From positions 124,001 to 188,000 of the forward strand of contig RXIV01000005.1 in NCBI GenBank assembly GCA_003989085.1: DNA of 64,000 nt. Direction: 5' to 3'. This stretch comes from Candidatus Competibacteraceae bacterium. Lineage in GTDB: Bacteria; Pseudomonadota; Gammaproteobacteria; Competibacterales; Competibacteraceae. A program made the position numbers and the translations under genes. Position 1 is the stretch's first letter; every line of letters starts with the position of its first letter. Under the pieces are notes generated by a model. It had not been told where the DNA came from, did not search any database, and saw nothing but the letters and a program-made list of their open reading frames with translations. Shown here one piece after another: positions 7,871 through 16,855 of this stretch.

Positions 7871-8530
7871 ATGGCGCTTATTTCATCTTTGACCGATCAC
7901 GCAAAGCGCTCGGATTCTTTAGCGCCTCCCCTCGCGGTGACCGGCGTTATTCTTGCCGGGGGCCGCGCCACCAGGATGGGCGGGCGCGACAAGGGCTTGC
8001 TACCGCTGGCTGGTGAACCACTGATTGCACATAGCATCCGCCGGTTGCAACCTCAAGTAGCGGAATTGCTGATCAGCGCCAACCGTCATCTGGCGTTTTA
8101 TCAGCAGTTTGGCTGCAGGGTGATCCGGGATAGCGAGCGCGGTTTTCGCGGGCCATTGGCTGGAATCCTGACCGCATTGCAGGCCGCCGGGACGCCGTAT
8201 GTCTTGACTGTACCTTGCGATTCGCCCCGGTTGCCGCCGGATTACGCCCGGCGCATGGTCGCCGCCTTGGCGCGGGATCAGGCGACTGTCAGCGTGGCCT
8301 GCTACGCGGGTGACTGGCAACCGGTGTTTGCCTTGCTGCCGGTCGCGTTGCAGGACGATCTGGCCCGCTATCTAGCGGCGGGGGAGGGCGGCGTCCACCG
8401 TTGGTTGCGGCGTCATCAGCCCGCGGTCGTAGCGTTTGCCGACAGACCACAGTGGTTTTGTAACATTAATACCCCGGACGATTTGGCGTGGCTGGAAGCA
8501 ACCTGGGGCAACGGGAGGAGTGAACCTTGA
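7871..8530 (+). CDS. mobA: Molybdenum cofactor guanylyltransferase MobA
   Basis: A 219-residue cytoplasmic enzyme that attaches GMP from GTP to molybdopterin, producing the guanine dinucleotide cofactor needed by NarG-type reductases. The signature GVILAGGRATRMGGRDKGLL near residue 25 is the nucleotidyltransferase GTP-binding motif, followed by VLTVPCDSPRLP and the C-terminal FCNINTPDDL, all typical of MobA. The ATG at 7871 is chosen because similarity begins shortly after it; an in-frame ATG at 7835 is possible, and the Shine-Dalgarno (GGGAA) is modest. It overlaps mobB by 4 bp, indicating translational coupling, and converges on the nar-moaA operon whose product uses its cofactor. Confidence 0.95.
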   Translation: MALISSLTDHAKRSDSLAPPLAVTGVILAGGRATRMGGRDKGLLPLAGEPLIAHSIRRLQPQVAELLISANRHLAFYQQFGCRVIRDSERGFRGPLAGILTALQAAGTPYVLTVPCDSPRLPPDYARRMVAALARDQATVSVACYAGDWQPVFALLPVALQDDLARYLAAGEGGVHRWLRRHQPAVVAFADRPQWFCNINTPDDLAWLEATWGNGRSEP

Positions 8531-9042
8531 AAGTTCTTGGCGTTAGCGGCTGGAGCGGTTGTGGCAAAACCACCCTGATCATCGCGCTGATTCCCCGCTT
8601 GCAGGCGCGAGGCCTAACGGTTTCGACCCTCAAGCACACCCACCATGACCTTGATCTGGAAATACCCGGTAAGGATACCTGGCGGCATCGCGAGGCGGGC
8701 GCGCATGAAGTGATTCTGGCAACGGGACGGCGCTGGGCGTTGCTACACGAGCGGCGTGAACAGCCGGAGCCGACATTGTGCGAGCTGCTGAACCGGCTGC
8801 AACCGGTCGATTTAGTGTTGGTGGAGGGCTGGAAAACAGACCCGCACCCCAAGCTGGAAATCTGGCGACCGGCTGGGGGAGATCAGTCGCTGCGCTTCCC
8901 GGAGGACCCCAGTGTGATTGCGGTTGCCACCGAACCGCAGCTGGAGCCGGCCCAGTACGGTCGGCCCGATCTGCCAGGATTTGCGCTGGCTGATCTGGAC
9001 GGCATCGCTGATTTTATCGTGCGCTTCGCCTGCTCCGCCTGA
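8527..9042 (+). CDS. mobB: Molybdopterin-guanine dinucleotide biosynthesis adapter MobB
   Basis: A 171-residue GTP-binding protein. The P-loop WSGCGKTTL lies at residues 8-16, followed by STLKHTHHDLDLEIPGKDTWRHREAGA, the conserved MobB region, and by VEGWKTDPHPK. MobB is an accessory factor that improves MobA-dependent guanine dinucleotide formation. The start is a TTG at 8527 that overlaps the mobA stop (TTGA); GGGAGGAG upstream and the immediate start of similarity support it. The 3' end lies only 9 bp from the end of the convergent moaA gene, leaving no room for separate terminators. Confidence 0.93.
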   Translation: MKVLGVSGWSGCGKTTLIIALIPRLQARGLTVSTLKHTHHDLDLEIPGKDTWRHREAGAHEVILATGRRWALLHERREQPEPTLCELLNRLQPVDLVLVEGWKTDPHPKLEIWRPAGGDQSLRFPEDPSVIAVATEPQLEPAQYGRPDLPGFALADLDGIADFIVRFACSA

Positions 9043-9051
9043 CCCGGTTTT

Positions 9052-10062
9052 TCAGCCGCCGGTGTGGTTCATGTGGCGCAAAATAATCGGTTGCCCACCC
9101 AGTTGAAACTCGTGGCCGTGCGGCTTGAGATGCATCGCGGCGATAATGGCTTGTTGCAGCCGGTCGCGGTCGCCGGGATGAGCACGCAGCACCCGACGCA
9201 AATCCACCGAATGCTCCTGCCCCAGACAAAGCAGCAGCCGGCCCTCGGCAGACACCCGCACCCGATTGCAGTCACCGCAGAAGTTGTGGCTGTGCGGCGC
9301 AATAAAGCCAATCCGGCTGTCGGTTCCGGGAATGCGGTAATAACGGGACGGGCCGCCGGTGGTTTCGGTGCTGGGCGTCAGGGTGAAGACCCGCGCCAGG
9401 TCAGTGCGAATCGCCTCACTGGAGTAATACGCCTCGGCGCGGTCATGATCGCTGATCACTCCCAATGGCATTTCCTCGATGTAGCTGAGGTCCAGCCCGT
9501 TCTTGATGGCGAACCGGGCCAGATCAACCACTTCATCGTGATTGCGGCCTTTCAGGATGACCGCATTTAGCTTGATGCGCTGAAAGCCGGCAGCTTGGGC
9601 GGCGCGAATGCCGCGTAAAACTTGCTCCAGCTCTCCAGTGCGGGTCAGGCGGCGGAACCGGTCGGGTTGCAGGCTATCTAGGCTGATATTGATGCGGGCG
9701 ACCCCGGCGGCGTGGAGATCGCCGGCCAGCCGCTCCAACTGCGAACCGTTGGTGGTGATGACCAGTTCCGTCAACCCGTTTTCCCGCAGCTGGCCCAGCT
9801 CGCGACACAGCCACAGAACATTTTGCCTGACCAGCGGTTCGCCGCCGGTGAGGCGGATTTTGCGAACGCCCAGCGCCACGAATGCCCGGCCCAGCGCCGC
9901 CAGTTCTTCCAGGGTAAGGACGCGGGCGCGGGGCAGAAAGCTCATCCGCTCGCTCATGCAGTAGACGCAGCGGAAATCGCAACGGTCGGTTACGGAAAAC
10001 CGGACATAATTGATCCGACGTCCGAAGCGATCCACGAGAGAAGCAGCGGGGGAAGGGTTCAT
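9052..10062 (-). CDS. moaA: GTP 3',8-cyclase MoaA (radical SAM)
   Basis: A 336-residue radical SAM enzyme that starts molybdopterin synthesis by converting GTP to 3',8-cyclo-GTP. The SAM cluster motif is C28-x3-C32-x2-C35 within [13 protein letters not shown] second cluster binds the C-terminal cysteines of [21 protein letters not shown], and the protein ends in Gly-Gly, which in MoaA is needed for activity. It begins 6 bp after narI on the same strand, so it is probably the last gene of the nar operon and cofactor supply would be expressed with the reductase. Confidence 0.96.
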   Translation of the reverse strand: MNPSPAASLVDRFGRRINYVRFSVTDRCDFRCVYCMSERMSFLPRARVLTLEELAALGRAFVALGVRKIRLTGGEPLVRQNVLWLCRELGQLRENGLTELVITTNGSQLERLAGDLHAAGVARINISLDSLQPDRFRRLTRTGELEQVLRGIRAAQAAGFQRIKLNAVILKGRNHDEVVDLARFAIKNGLDLSYIEEMPLGVISDHDRAEAYYSSEAIRTDLARVFTLTPSTETTGGPSRYYRIPGTDSRIGFIAPHSHNFCGDCNRVRVSAEGRLLLCLGQEHSVDLRRVLRAHPGDRDRLQQAIIAAMHLKPHGHEFQLGGQPIILRHMNHTGG

Positions 10063-10068
10063 GTTGGC

Positions 10069-10749
10069 TCAGCGTTGCCGCACTACTTGATAAGGCCGGA
10101 CTGGATAAGTGACCGGGGCGCTCCAGATATGCACCAGCCGGCTGAATGGGAACAGCAAAAAGATCGTCAAGCCCAGCGTGATGTGCAGTTTGAACAGGAA
10201 GCCCAGCGGGCCAATCGCCGCGACCGCCTCTATCGGATTGAAGGTCACCACATTCCGCGCCCACTGCATTAACAGTAGCATGTTGTGGCCGTCCAGATGC
10301 ATCAGCGATGCCGGCACGGTCAGCAAGCCGAGAATCAGTTGAGCGTAGAGCAGCAGCAGGATCACGATGTCCATCCGGCTGCTGGTGGCCCGGATGCGTG
10401 GATCGGTCAGCCGCCGCTTGACCAGCAGGGTCAGCCCGGCGAAACACATCAGGCCAAAGATACTCCCCGCAACGACCGCCAGCACTTGCTTGGCACCGGC
10501 GGAAACACCAATGGCGTGCAAGATCTCCGGCGGGGTCAACATGCCGAAGAAGTGGCCGAAGAACAGCAGAATGATCCCGATATGAAACAGATTGCTGGCC
10601 AGCCGCATATTCTTGTTGCTCAGCATCTGACTGGAATGGGCTTTCCAGGTGAATTGGTCGCGATCAAAGCGAATCAGACTGCCGATCAGAAATACCGTTC
10701 CGGCCAGATAGGGATAAACGCCAAACAACAGGGTATCCAGGTAATTCAT
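10069..10749 (-). CDS. narI: Respiratory nitrate reductase gamma subunit NarI (cytochrome b)
   Basis: A 226-residue inner-membrane protein with about five hydrophobic segments. It carries the two b-type hemes that oxidise quinol and pass electrons to NarH. Likely heme-ligand histidines are in FHIGIILLFFGHFFG and in the C-terminal KLHITLGLTIFLLFPFSRLVH. The ATG at 10749 fits the typical NarI N-terminus (MNYLDTLLFGVYPYLAG); a 52-residue upstream extension overlapping narJ has no family support. It lies 20 bp after narJ and 6 bp before moaA. Confidence 0.95.
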   Translation of the reverse strand: MNYLDTLLFGVYPYLAGTVFLIGSLIRFDRDQFTWKAHSSQMLSNKNMRLASNLFHIGIILLFFGHFFGMLTPPEILHAIGVSAGAKQVLAVVAGSIFGLMCFAGLTLLVKRRLTDPRIRATSSRMDIVILLLLYAQLILGLLTVPASLMHLDGHNMLLLMQWARNVVTFNPIEAVAAIGPLGFLFKLHITLGLTIFLLFPFSRLVHIWSAPVTYPVRPYQVVRQR

Positions 10750-10769
10750 GATGGTTTGCCTCGAAATGT

Positions 10770-11483
10770 TTAGAGGGAACGGGCGGATTGGCGAGTCGAA
10801 TCGGGTGGCGGAACCCATTGCACCGGTTGCGCCACACCCGGCAGTGGACGGTTGATGCCGCAACCCTCCTGATTCGCCAGAAAGGTCACCGCCTCTTCCT
10901 CCCAAATCTGATCCATATTCACCACGGTTTGATCCGGCCCTTCAGTAGCGGCCTGGCGGCGAATTTCGGCGATGCTGGCCGGTTCGCCGACCAGAGCCGC
11001 GAGCGCATCAAACACCACGTAATAATCGCTGCCGCGTTCCGCCAGGCGAGCGCCGATCAAGGCGATCACCGGCATGGCGTCGGTCAATAGACTCAATGCC
11101 TCGTCGGCGGGCCGCTGCGCCAGATACTCCAGAAACAGCGGCAGGTAATCGGGCAACTCGCGGGCGCTGAGTTCAAAGCCATGCCGGCGATAGGTTTCCA
11201 GCAGGTCAACCATCGCCTGCCCGCGATCCCGCGACTGGCCGTGAATGTGTTCAAACAGATGCAGCGACAGCGCCCGGCCCCGGTCAAATAACCCGATATA
11301 GCTTTCCTGCAAGTCCATTAAATCAGTGCGCTGCATCTGATGAATGAACGTTTGCAAGGCCCAGCGTTCTGCTTGCGGCAACTGGTTTTCCCGTTCCAGC
11401 GCCGTTGCCATTTCAGTCAGCGCCGCCTGCATTTCCGGTTGTGGATAGCACAACAGCGCCGACAAGATCTTCAAGGTTTTCAT
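10770..11483 (-). CDS. narJ: Nitrate reductase assembly chaperone NarJ
   Basis: A 237-residue cytoplasmic chaperone of the TorD/NarJ type, needed for molybdenum cofactor insertion into NarG and for membrane attachment of NarGH. The N-terminus (MKTLKILSALLCYPQPEMQ) and the LSLHLFEHIHGQSRDRGQAM segment are characteristic. Its ATG shares one base with the narH stop codon (TAATG), so the two are translationally coupled. The C-terminal tail after about residue 215 is proline-rich and probably disordered. Confidence 0.95.
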   Translation of the reverse strand: MKTLKILSALLCYPQPEMQAALTEMATALERENQLPQAERWALQTFIHQMQRTDLMDLQESYIGLFDRGRALSLHLFEHIHGQSRDRGQAMVDLLETYRRHGFELSARELPDYLPLFLEYLAQRPADEALSLLTDAMPVIALIGARLAERGSDYYVVFDALAALVGEPASIAEIRRQAATEGPDQTVVNMDQIWEEEAVTFLANQEGCGINRPLPGVAQPVQWVPPPDSTRQSARSL

Positions 11484-13033
11484 TAACCTTTCTCCCGATC
11501 CGCCCGAATTGGCGCAGCCCGACGGATGTTGATCTTCTTGCCCCCAAACAGATTAGTTTTTTCAGTTCCCGGCGAACAACCGTTGCCGAAGCTGAATCCG
11601 CAACCACCGCGTTCACCAAAGGCGTCATAAGTCGCACTGGCGTATTCACGGTGACTGCTGGGAATAACAAAGCGATCTTCATAATTGGCAATCGCCAGAT
11701 AACGGTACATCGCTTCAACCTGATCAATCCGCAGATTAACCGCTTTTAATACCTCATCACGGATTTCGCCATCGACCGTCTTAGCCCGCATATAAGCGCG
11801 CATCGCCAGCATTCGTTCCAAAGCCAGTTTCACCGGTTTTTCATCCCCGGCGGTCAACAGGTTGGCGAGATATTGGAGCGGAATTCGCAACGATCCAACA
11901 TCAGGAATAATGCCGTTCATACCGATTTGACCGGCTTCGGCGCGGGCCTGGATCGGCGACAGCGCCGGCACATACCAGACCATCGGCAAGGTGCGGTATT
12001 CAGGGTGCAAGGGGAAGGCGATCTTCCAGTCAATCGCCATTTTGTAAACTGGCGAGTCCTGAGCCGCTTTCAGCCACGCTTCGGGAATGCCCGCTTTGCG
12101 GGCTTCGGCTTGCACCATCGGGCTGAATGGATCGAGAAACATATCCAGTTGCGCCTGATAGAGACTCTTCTCATCAACTACACTGGCGGCTTGCTCGATT
12201 TTATCGGCGTCATACAGCAACACGCCGAGATAGCGAATCCGGCCCACGCAGGTTTCCGAACACACCGTTGGCTGGCCTGACTCAATCCGTGGATAGCAGA
12301 AGATGCACTTTTCCGATTTGCCGGTATTCCAGTTGTAGTAAATTTTCTTATACGGGCAACCCGATACGCACATCCGCCAGCCCCGGCATTTGTCCTGATC
12401 GATCAGCACAATGCCGTCTTCTTCACGCTTGTAAATCGCCCCACTGGGACAGGAGGCGACACAGGCCGGATTCAGGCAGTGTTCGCACAGACGCGGCAAA
12501 TACATCATGAAGGTATTTTCAAATTCGCCGTAAATCTCCTTCTGCACGTTCTCAAAGTTGTAGTCTTTGGAACGCTTGGCGAATTCGGTGCCGAGAATTT
12601 CTTCCCAGTTTGGCCCCCAATGAATCTTCTCCATCCGCTCGCCGCTAATCGCCGAACGGGGCCGGGCCACTGGCATGGCTTTGGACTCTGGCGCATTCTG
12701 CAAATGGGCGTAGTCGTAATCCCACGGCTCGTAATAATCATCAATCGCCGGCAAATCAGGATTGGCGAAGATGTTGGATAAAATTTTCAGCTTGCCGCCC
12801 TGTTTCAGCTCAATTTTACCGTCCTTGCGCCGTTTCCAGCCGCCATTCCATTGTTCCTGATTCTCCCAGTTCTTGGGATAGCCAATGCCGGGTTTGGTCT
12901 CGACATTGTTAAACCAGGCGTATTCCATGCCGTCGCGGCTGGTCCAGACATTCTTGCAGGTCACTGAACAGGTATGGCAGCCAATGCACTTATCCAGGTT
13001 CAGGACCATGGCGATTTGCGCGCGTACTTTCAT
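11483..13033 (-). CDS. narH: Respiratory nitrate reductase beta subunit NarH
   Basis: A 516-residue iron-sulfur protein on the cytoplasmic side of the membrane, carrying electrons from NarI to NarG. Cysteine clusters are visible at CIGCHTCSVTCKNVW near the N-terminus, CEHCLNPACVASCPSGA around residue 185, CRGWRMCVSGCPYKK soon after (a tryptophan at a usual cysteine position marks the 3Fe-4S cluster of this family) and CIFCYPRIESGQPTVCSETC. These account for three 4Fe-4S clusters and one 3Fe-4S cluster. The gene starts 1 bp after the narG stop codon and overlaps narJ by one base. Confidence 0.97.
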   Translation of the reverse strand: MKVRAQIAMVLNLDKCIGCHTCSVTCKNVWTSRDGMEYAWFNNVETKPGIGYPKNWENQEQWNGGWKRRKDGKIELKQGGKLKILSNIFANPDLPAIDDYYEPWDYDYAHLQNAPESKAMPVARPRSAISGERMEKIHWGPNWEEILGTEFAKRSKDYNFENVQKEIYGEFENTFMMYLPRLCEHCLNPACVASCPSGAIYKREEDGIVLIDQDKCRGWRMCVSGCPYKKIYYNWNTGKSEKCIFCYPRIESGQPTVCSETCVGRIRYLGVLLYDADKIEQAASVVDEKSLYQAQLDMFLDPFSPMVQAEARKAGIPEAWLKAAQDSPVYKMAIDWKIAFPLHPEYRTLPMVWYVPALSPIQARAEAGQIGMNGIIPDVGSLRIPLQYLANLLTAGDEKPVKLALERMLAMRAYMRAKTVDGEIRDEVLKAVNLRIDQVEAMYRYLAIANYEDRFVIPSSHREYASATYDAFGERGGCGFSFGNGCSPGTEKTNLFGGKKINIRRAAPIRADREKG

Positions 13034-13034
13034 G

Positions 13035-16000
13035 TCAATGCGCCTCTACGGTAGTGGTTTCAGCCGACACTTCGCCGTCCAGCCAGTCAATCTTCGCCAT
13101 CTTGCGAACGATGATGAATTCATCGCGATTGGCGCCGACCGTGCCGTAATAGTTGAAGCCGTAGCTTTGCTGGGCGTAACTGCCGATCATGTGGGTGGGT
13201 TTTAACACGGTGCGCGTCACCGAGTTGTGAATACCGCCGCGAGTGCCGGTAATTTCGGAACCGGGCGTATTCACGATCTTCTCCTGAGCGTGGTACATCA
13301 TGGACATGCCCTCAGGCACCCGCTGACTCACGATCGCCCGCGCCGCAATCGCGCCATTGACGTTATAAGCCTCGATCCAGTCGTTATCGACAATCCCGGC
13401 TTTTCTAGCGTCCACTTCGGAAATCCAGATCACCGGGCCGCCCCGCGACAGGGTCAGCATGATCAGGTTGTCGGTATAAGTGCTGTGAATCCCCCATTTC
13501 TGGTGCGGGGTAATAAAGTTCAGCACGATTTCCTTATTGCCATTGGGGCGCTGGCCAATCATCGGCGCGACGGTTTTCATATCCACCGGTGGCCGATAAG
13601 CGCACATCGCCTCGCCAAAGCCCAGCATCCACAGATGATCTTGGTAGAACTGCTGGCGGCCAGTGACGGTGCGCCACGGGATCAACTCATGGACGTTGGT
13701 GTAGCCGGCGTTGTAGCTGACCTTCTCATCTTCCAGCCCGGACCAGGTGGGCGAGGAAATGATCTTGCGCGGCTGGGCCTGAATATCCCGGTAGCGGATC
13801 TTCTCGTGTTCCTTGGGCAGGGCCAGATGGGTATGGTCACGACCGGTGATCTTGCCCAGCGCCGCCCAGGCTTTCACCGCGACGTGGCCGTTAGTCTCCG
13901 GGGCCAGCATCATGATCATTTCAGCAGCGTCGATGTCGCTGTTGATGCAGGGCCGACCCTTGGAAACCCCGTCCTCCTGCACCGTGTAATTCAGCGTCGC
14001 CAGCGCCTCGACCTCGTGTCCGGTATTCCAGTTGATGCCTTTGCCGCCGTTGCCGAGCTTGTCCAGCAGCGGCCCGACCGAGGTGAACTTCTTGTAGGTG
14101 TTCGGGTAATCGCGCTCGACCACGATCAGGCTTGGCGCGGTTTTGCCCGGAATCAGGTCGCATTCGCCCCTCTTCCAGTCCTTCACGTCCGGCATCGCCA
14201 GTTCGGTTGGCGTGTCGTGATGGGTGGGCAGGGCGATCAGGTCTTTCTCGACACCGAGGTGACCGACGCACACCTCTGAAAAGGTCTTGGCGAGACCTTT
14301 GAAGATGTCCCAGTCCGTCCGCGCTTCCCAGGCCGGATCGACCGCCGCGCTCAGGGGATGAATGAACGGGTGCATATCGCTGGTGTTGAGGTCGTTTTTC
14401 TCGTACCAGGTCGCGGTCGGCAACACGATGTCGGAATACATGCAGGTGGTGGACATGCGAAAGTCCAGCGTCACCAATAGATCGAGTTTGCCATGCGCCG
14501 CGTCGCGCCACTTGACTTCCAATGGTTTCTCACCGCCTTCCTCGCCCAGGTCTTTACCCTGTACGCCGTGGGTCGTGCCGAGCAGATATTTAAGGAAGTA
14601 CTCGTGGCCCTTGCCGGAAGAGCCGAGCAGATTGGAGCGCCACACGAACATGTTGCGCGGGAAGTTGACCGGATTATCCGGGTCTGCAAACGCAAAGTTG
14701 ACTTTGCCGGCCTTCAGCTTTTCCGCCAGATACGCGGCGGGAGCCTGACCAGCCGCCTCGGCATCCTTCACCAGTTGCAGCGGATTGGCGTCGAAATGCG
14801 GCGCAGTCGGTAACCAGCCCATCCGGGCGGAGCGCAGGTTGTAGTCGATCTGCGTGCCTTGCCACTGCTTAGGATCGACCAGCGGCGAAAGAATTTCGGT
14901 CATGGCGACCTTCTCGTGCCGCCACTGGCTGGAGTGGATGTAGAAAAACGAGGTGGAGTTCATGTGCCGGGGTGGGCGGTGCCAATCCAGCGCAAAGGCC
15001 AGCGCCGTCCAGCCGGTTTGGGGCCGCAGCTTCTCCTGACCGACGTAATGCGCCCAACCACCGCCACTCTGGCCGATGCAGCCGCACATCATCAGCATAT
15101 TGATGACGCCCCGGTAATTCATGTCCATGTGATACCAGTGGTTCATCGCTGCGCCGATGATGATCATCGACTTGCCGTGAGTCTTGTCGGCGTTCTCGGC
15201 GAACTGGCGGGCGACGGTGATGATCTGGGCGCGGGGTACGCCGGTAATTTTTTCCTGCCAGGCTGGGGTGTAAGGCACGTCGTCGTCATAGGTTTTAGCA
15301 ACGTTGCTGCCGCCCAGACCCCGATCCAGACCATACTGCGCCAAGGTCAGGTCATAGACCGTGGCGACCAGCGCCTCGGAACCATTAGCCAGCCTGACCT
15401 TTTTGGCCGGCACATTACGGACTTGAATCTCGTCGTGACTGGTGCAGGCAAAGTGCGGGTGCTGGGTTGAACCAAAGTAGGGGAAGGCGACCGGAACCAC
15501 TTGGTCCCTGATTTCGTTCACCGACAACCGTAACTGGGTTTCAGCGCCGTTTAGAGATTCTTTCGGCTCCAGATTCCACTTGCCGACCATGCTGTCTTTC
15601 TCGCCCCAGCGGAAGCCGATGGAGCCGTTCGGCACGATCAGGTTGCCGCTCTTCTCATCGAAAGCCAGGGTTTTCCATTCCGGATTATTGGCCTGACCGG
15701 CGCTGTCGCTCAAATCGGAGGCGCGCAGGAACCGGCCGTTGACATAGCGGCCATCCTCGCGGGCGTCGAGTATGACCAAGTAGGGGAAATCAGTGGTTTC
15801 GCGCACATACTGATTGAAGTAGTCCGATTTCCCGTCAAGGTGAAACTCGCGCAGGATGACATGGCCCATCGCCATCGCCACGGCGGCGTCCGTGCCCTGT
15901 TTGGGATGCAGCCAGATGTCGGCGAATTTCGAGGCTTCGGAATAATCCGGGCACACCACGACTATCTTGGTCCCCTTGTAGCGCACCTCGGTCATGAAGT

Positions 16001-16796
16001 GGGCGTCGGGTGTGCGCGTTTGCGGCACATTGGAACCCCACATCATTAAAAAGGTGGAGTTGTACCAGTCAGCGGATTCCGGCACGTCGGTTTGCTCGCC
16101 CCAAATCATCGGGCTGGCCGGCGGCAGATCGCAATACCAGTCATAAAAACTGCCGCAAGCCCCGCCAATCAAGGACAGATAACGGGAGCCGGCGGCATAA
16201 GAAACCATCGACATTGCTGGAATCGGCGAAAAGCCATAAATCCGATCCGGACCGTATTGTTTGGCGGTATAAACATTGGCGGCGGCAATCAGCGGATTCA
16301 CTTCTTCCCAGGTAGCGCGGACGAATCCGCCCAAGCCCCGCTGAGTCTTGTATTCCGCCGCTTTGGCCGGGTCTTCAACAATGAACGCCCATGCATCAAC
16401 CGGGTCTTTTTTCAGTGAAAGCGCATCGCGCCACAGTTTTAACAGCTTGCCACGAATCATTGGGTATTTCACCCGATTGGCGCTGTACAGATACCAGCTA
16501 TAGGACGCCCCGCGTTGACAACCGCGCGGCTCATGATTCGGCAAATCGTCACGGGTTCGTGGATAATCAGTCTGCTGGGTTTCCCAGGTCACCAGCCCAT
16601 TTTTGACATAAATTTTCCAGCTACAGGAGCCGGTGCAATTCACACCGTGGGTCGAACGCACGATTTTATCGTGCTGCCAGCGGGCGCGATACGCATCCTC
16701 CCAGCCGCGATCTTCATTGGTGACAATGCCGTGATCGCCGGAGAAGGTATCAGTGACTTTCTTAAAAAAATTCAGTCGGTCGAGAAAATGACTCAT
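13035..16796 (-). CDS. narG: Respiratory nitrate reductase alpha subunit NarG
   Basis: A 1253-residue catalytic subunit that reduces nitrate to nitrite at a bis-MGD molybdenum centre in the cytoplasm. The N-terminal HGVNCTGSCSW segment with a later GCQRGASYSWYLYSA cysteine holds the FS0 iron-sulfur cluster, with histidine as one ligand as in NarG. The length matches the family. MSHFLDRLNFF at 16796 is the usual NarG start; the 15-codon in-frame upstream extension is less likely. It is 59 bp downstream of narK and 1 bp upstream of narH. It needs MoaA, MobA and MobB products, all encoded nearby. Confidence 0.98.
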   Translation of the reverse strand: MSHFLDRLNFFKKVTDTFSGDHGIVTNEDRGWEDAYRARWQHDKIVRSTHGVNCTGSCSWKIYVKNGLVTWETQQTDYPRTRDDLPNHEPRGCQRGASYSWYLYSANRVKYPMIRGKLLKLWRDALSLKKDPVDAWAFIVEDPAKAAEYKTQRGLGGFVRATWEEVNPLIAAANVYTAKQYGPDRIYGFSPIPAMSMVSYAAGSRYLSLIGGACGSFYDWYCDLPPASPMIWGEQTDVPESADWYNSTFLMMWGSNVPQTRTPDAHFMTEVRYKGTKIVVVCPDYSEASKFADIWLHPKQGTDAAVAMAMGHVILREFHLDGKSDYFNQYVRETTDFPYLVILDAREDGRYVNGRFLRASDLSDSAGQANNPEWKTLAFDEKSGNLIVPNGSIGFRWGEKDSMVGKWNLEPKESLNGAETQLRLSVNEIRDQVVPVAFPYFGSTQHPHFACTSHDEIQVRNVPAKKVRLANGSEALVATVYDLTLAQYGLDRGLGGSNVAKTYDDDVPYTPAWQEKITGVPRAQIITVARQFAENADKTHGKSMIIIGAAMNHWYHMDMNYRGVINMLMMCGCIGQSGGGWAHYVGQEKLRPQTGWTALAFALDWHRPPRHMNSTSFFYIHSSQWRHEKVAMTEILSPLVDPKQWQGTQIDYNLRSARMGWLPTAPHFDANPLQLVKDAEAAGQAPAAYLAEKLKAGKVNFAFADPDNPVNFPRNMFVWRSNLLGSSGKGHEYFLKYLLGTTHGVQGKDLGEEGGEKPLEVKWRDAAHGKLDLLVTLDFRMSTTCMYSDIVLPTATWYEKNDLNTSDMHPFIHPLSAAVDPAWEARTDWDIFKGLAKTFSEVCVGHLGVEKDLIALPTHHDTPTELAMPDVKDWKRGECDLIPGKTAPSLIVVERDYPNTYKKFTSVGPLLDKLGNGGKGINWNTGHEVEALATLNYTVQEDGVSKGRPCINSDIDAAEMIMMLAPETNGHVAVKAWAALGKITGRDHTHLALPKEHEKIRYRDIQAQPRKIISSPTWSGLEDEKVSYNAGYTNVHELIPWRTVTGRQQFYQDHLWMLGFGEAMCAYRPPVDMKTVAPMIGQRPNGNKEIVLNFITPHQKWGIHSTYTDNLIMLTLSRGGPVIWISEVDARKAGIVDNDWIEAYNVNGAIAARAIVSQRVPEGMSMMYHAQEKIVNTPGSEITGTRGGIHNSVTRTVLKPTHMIGSYAQQSYGFNYYGTVGANRDEFIIVRKMAKIDWLDGEVSAETTTVEAH

Positions 16797-16855
16797 GGTA
16801 ATTAACCTCGTTTTTAAGCAGCTGCTAACCGCAAACTTCAACCTGTAACCTTATT

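Noticed and set aside
13227-14279. 350-codon plus-strand frame inside narG
   Set aside because: It is antisense to narG, with no ribosome binding site or domain.
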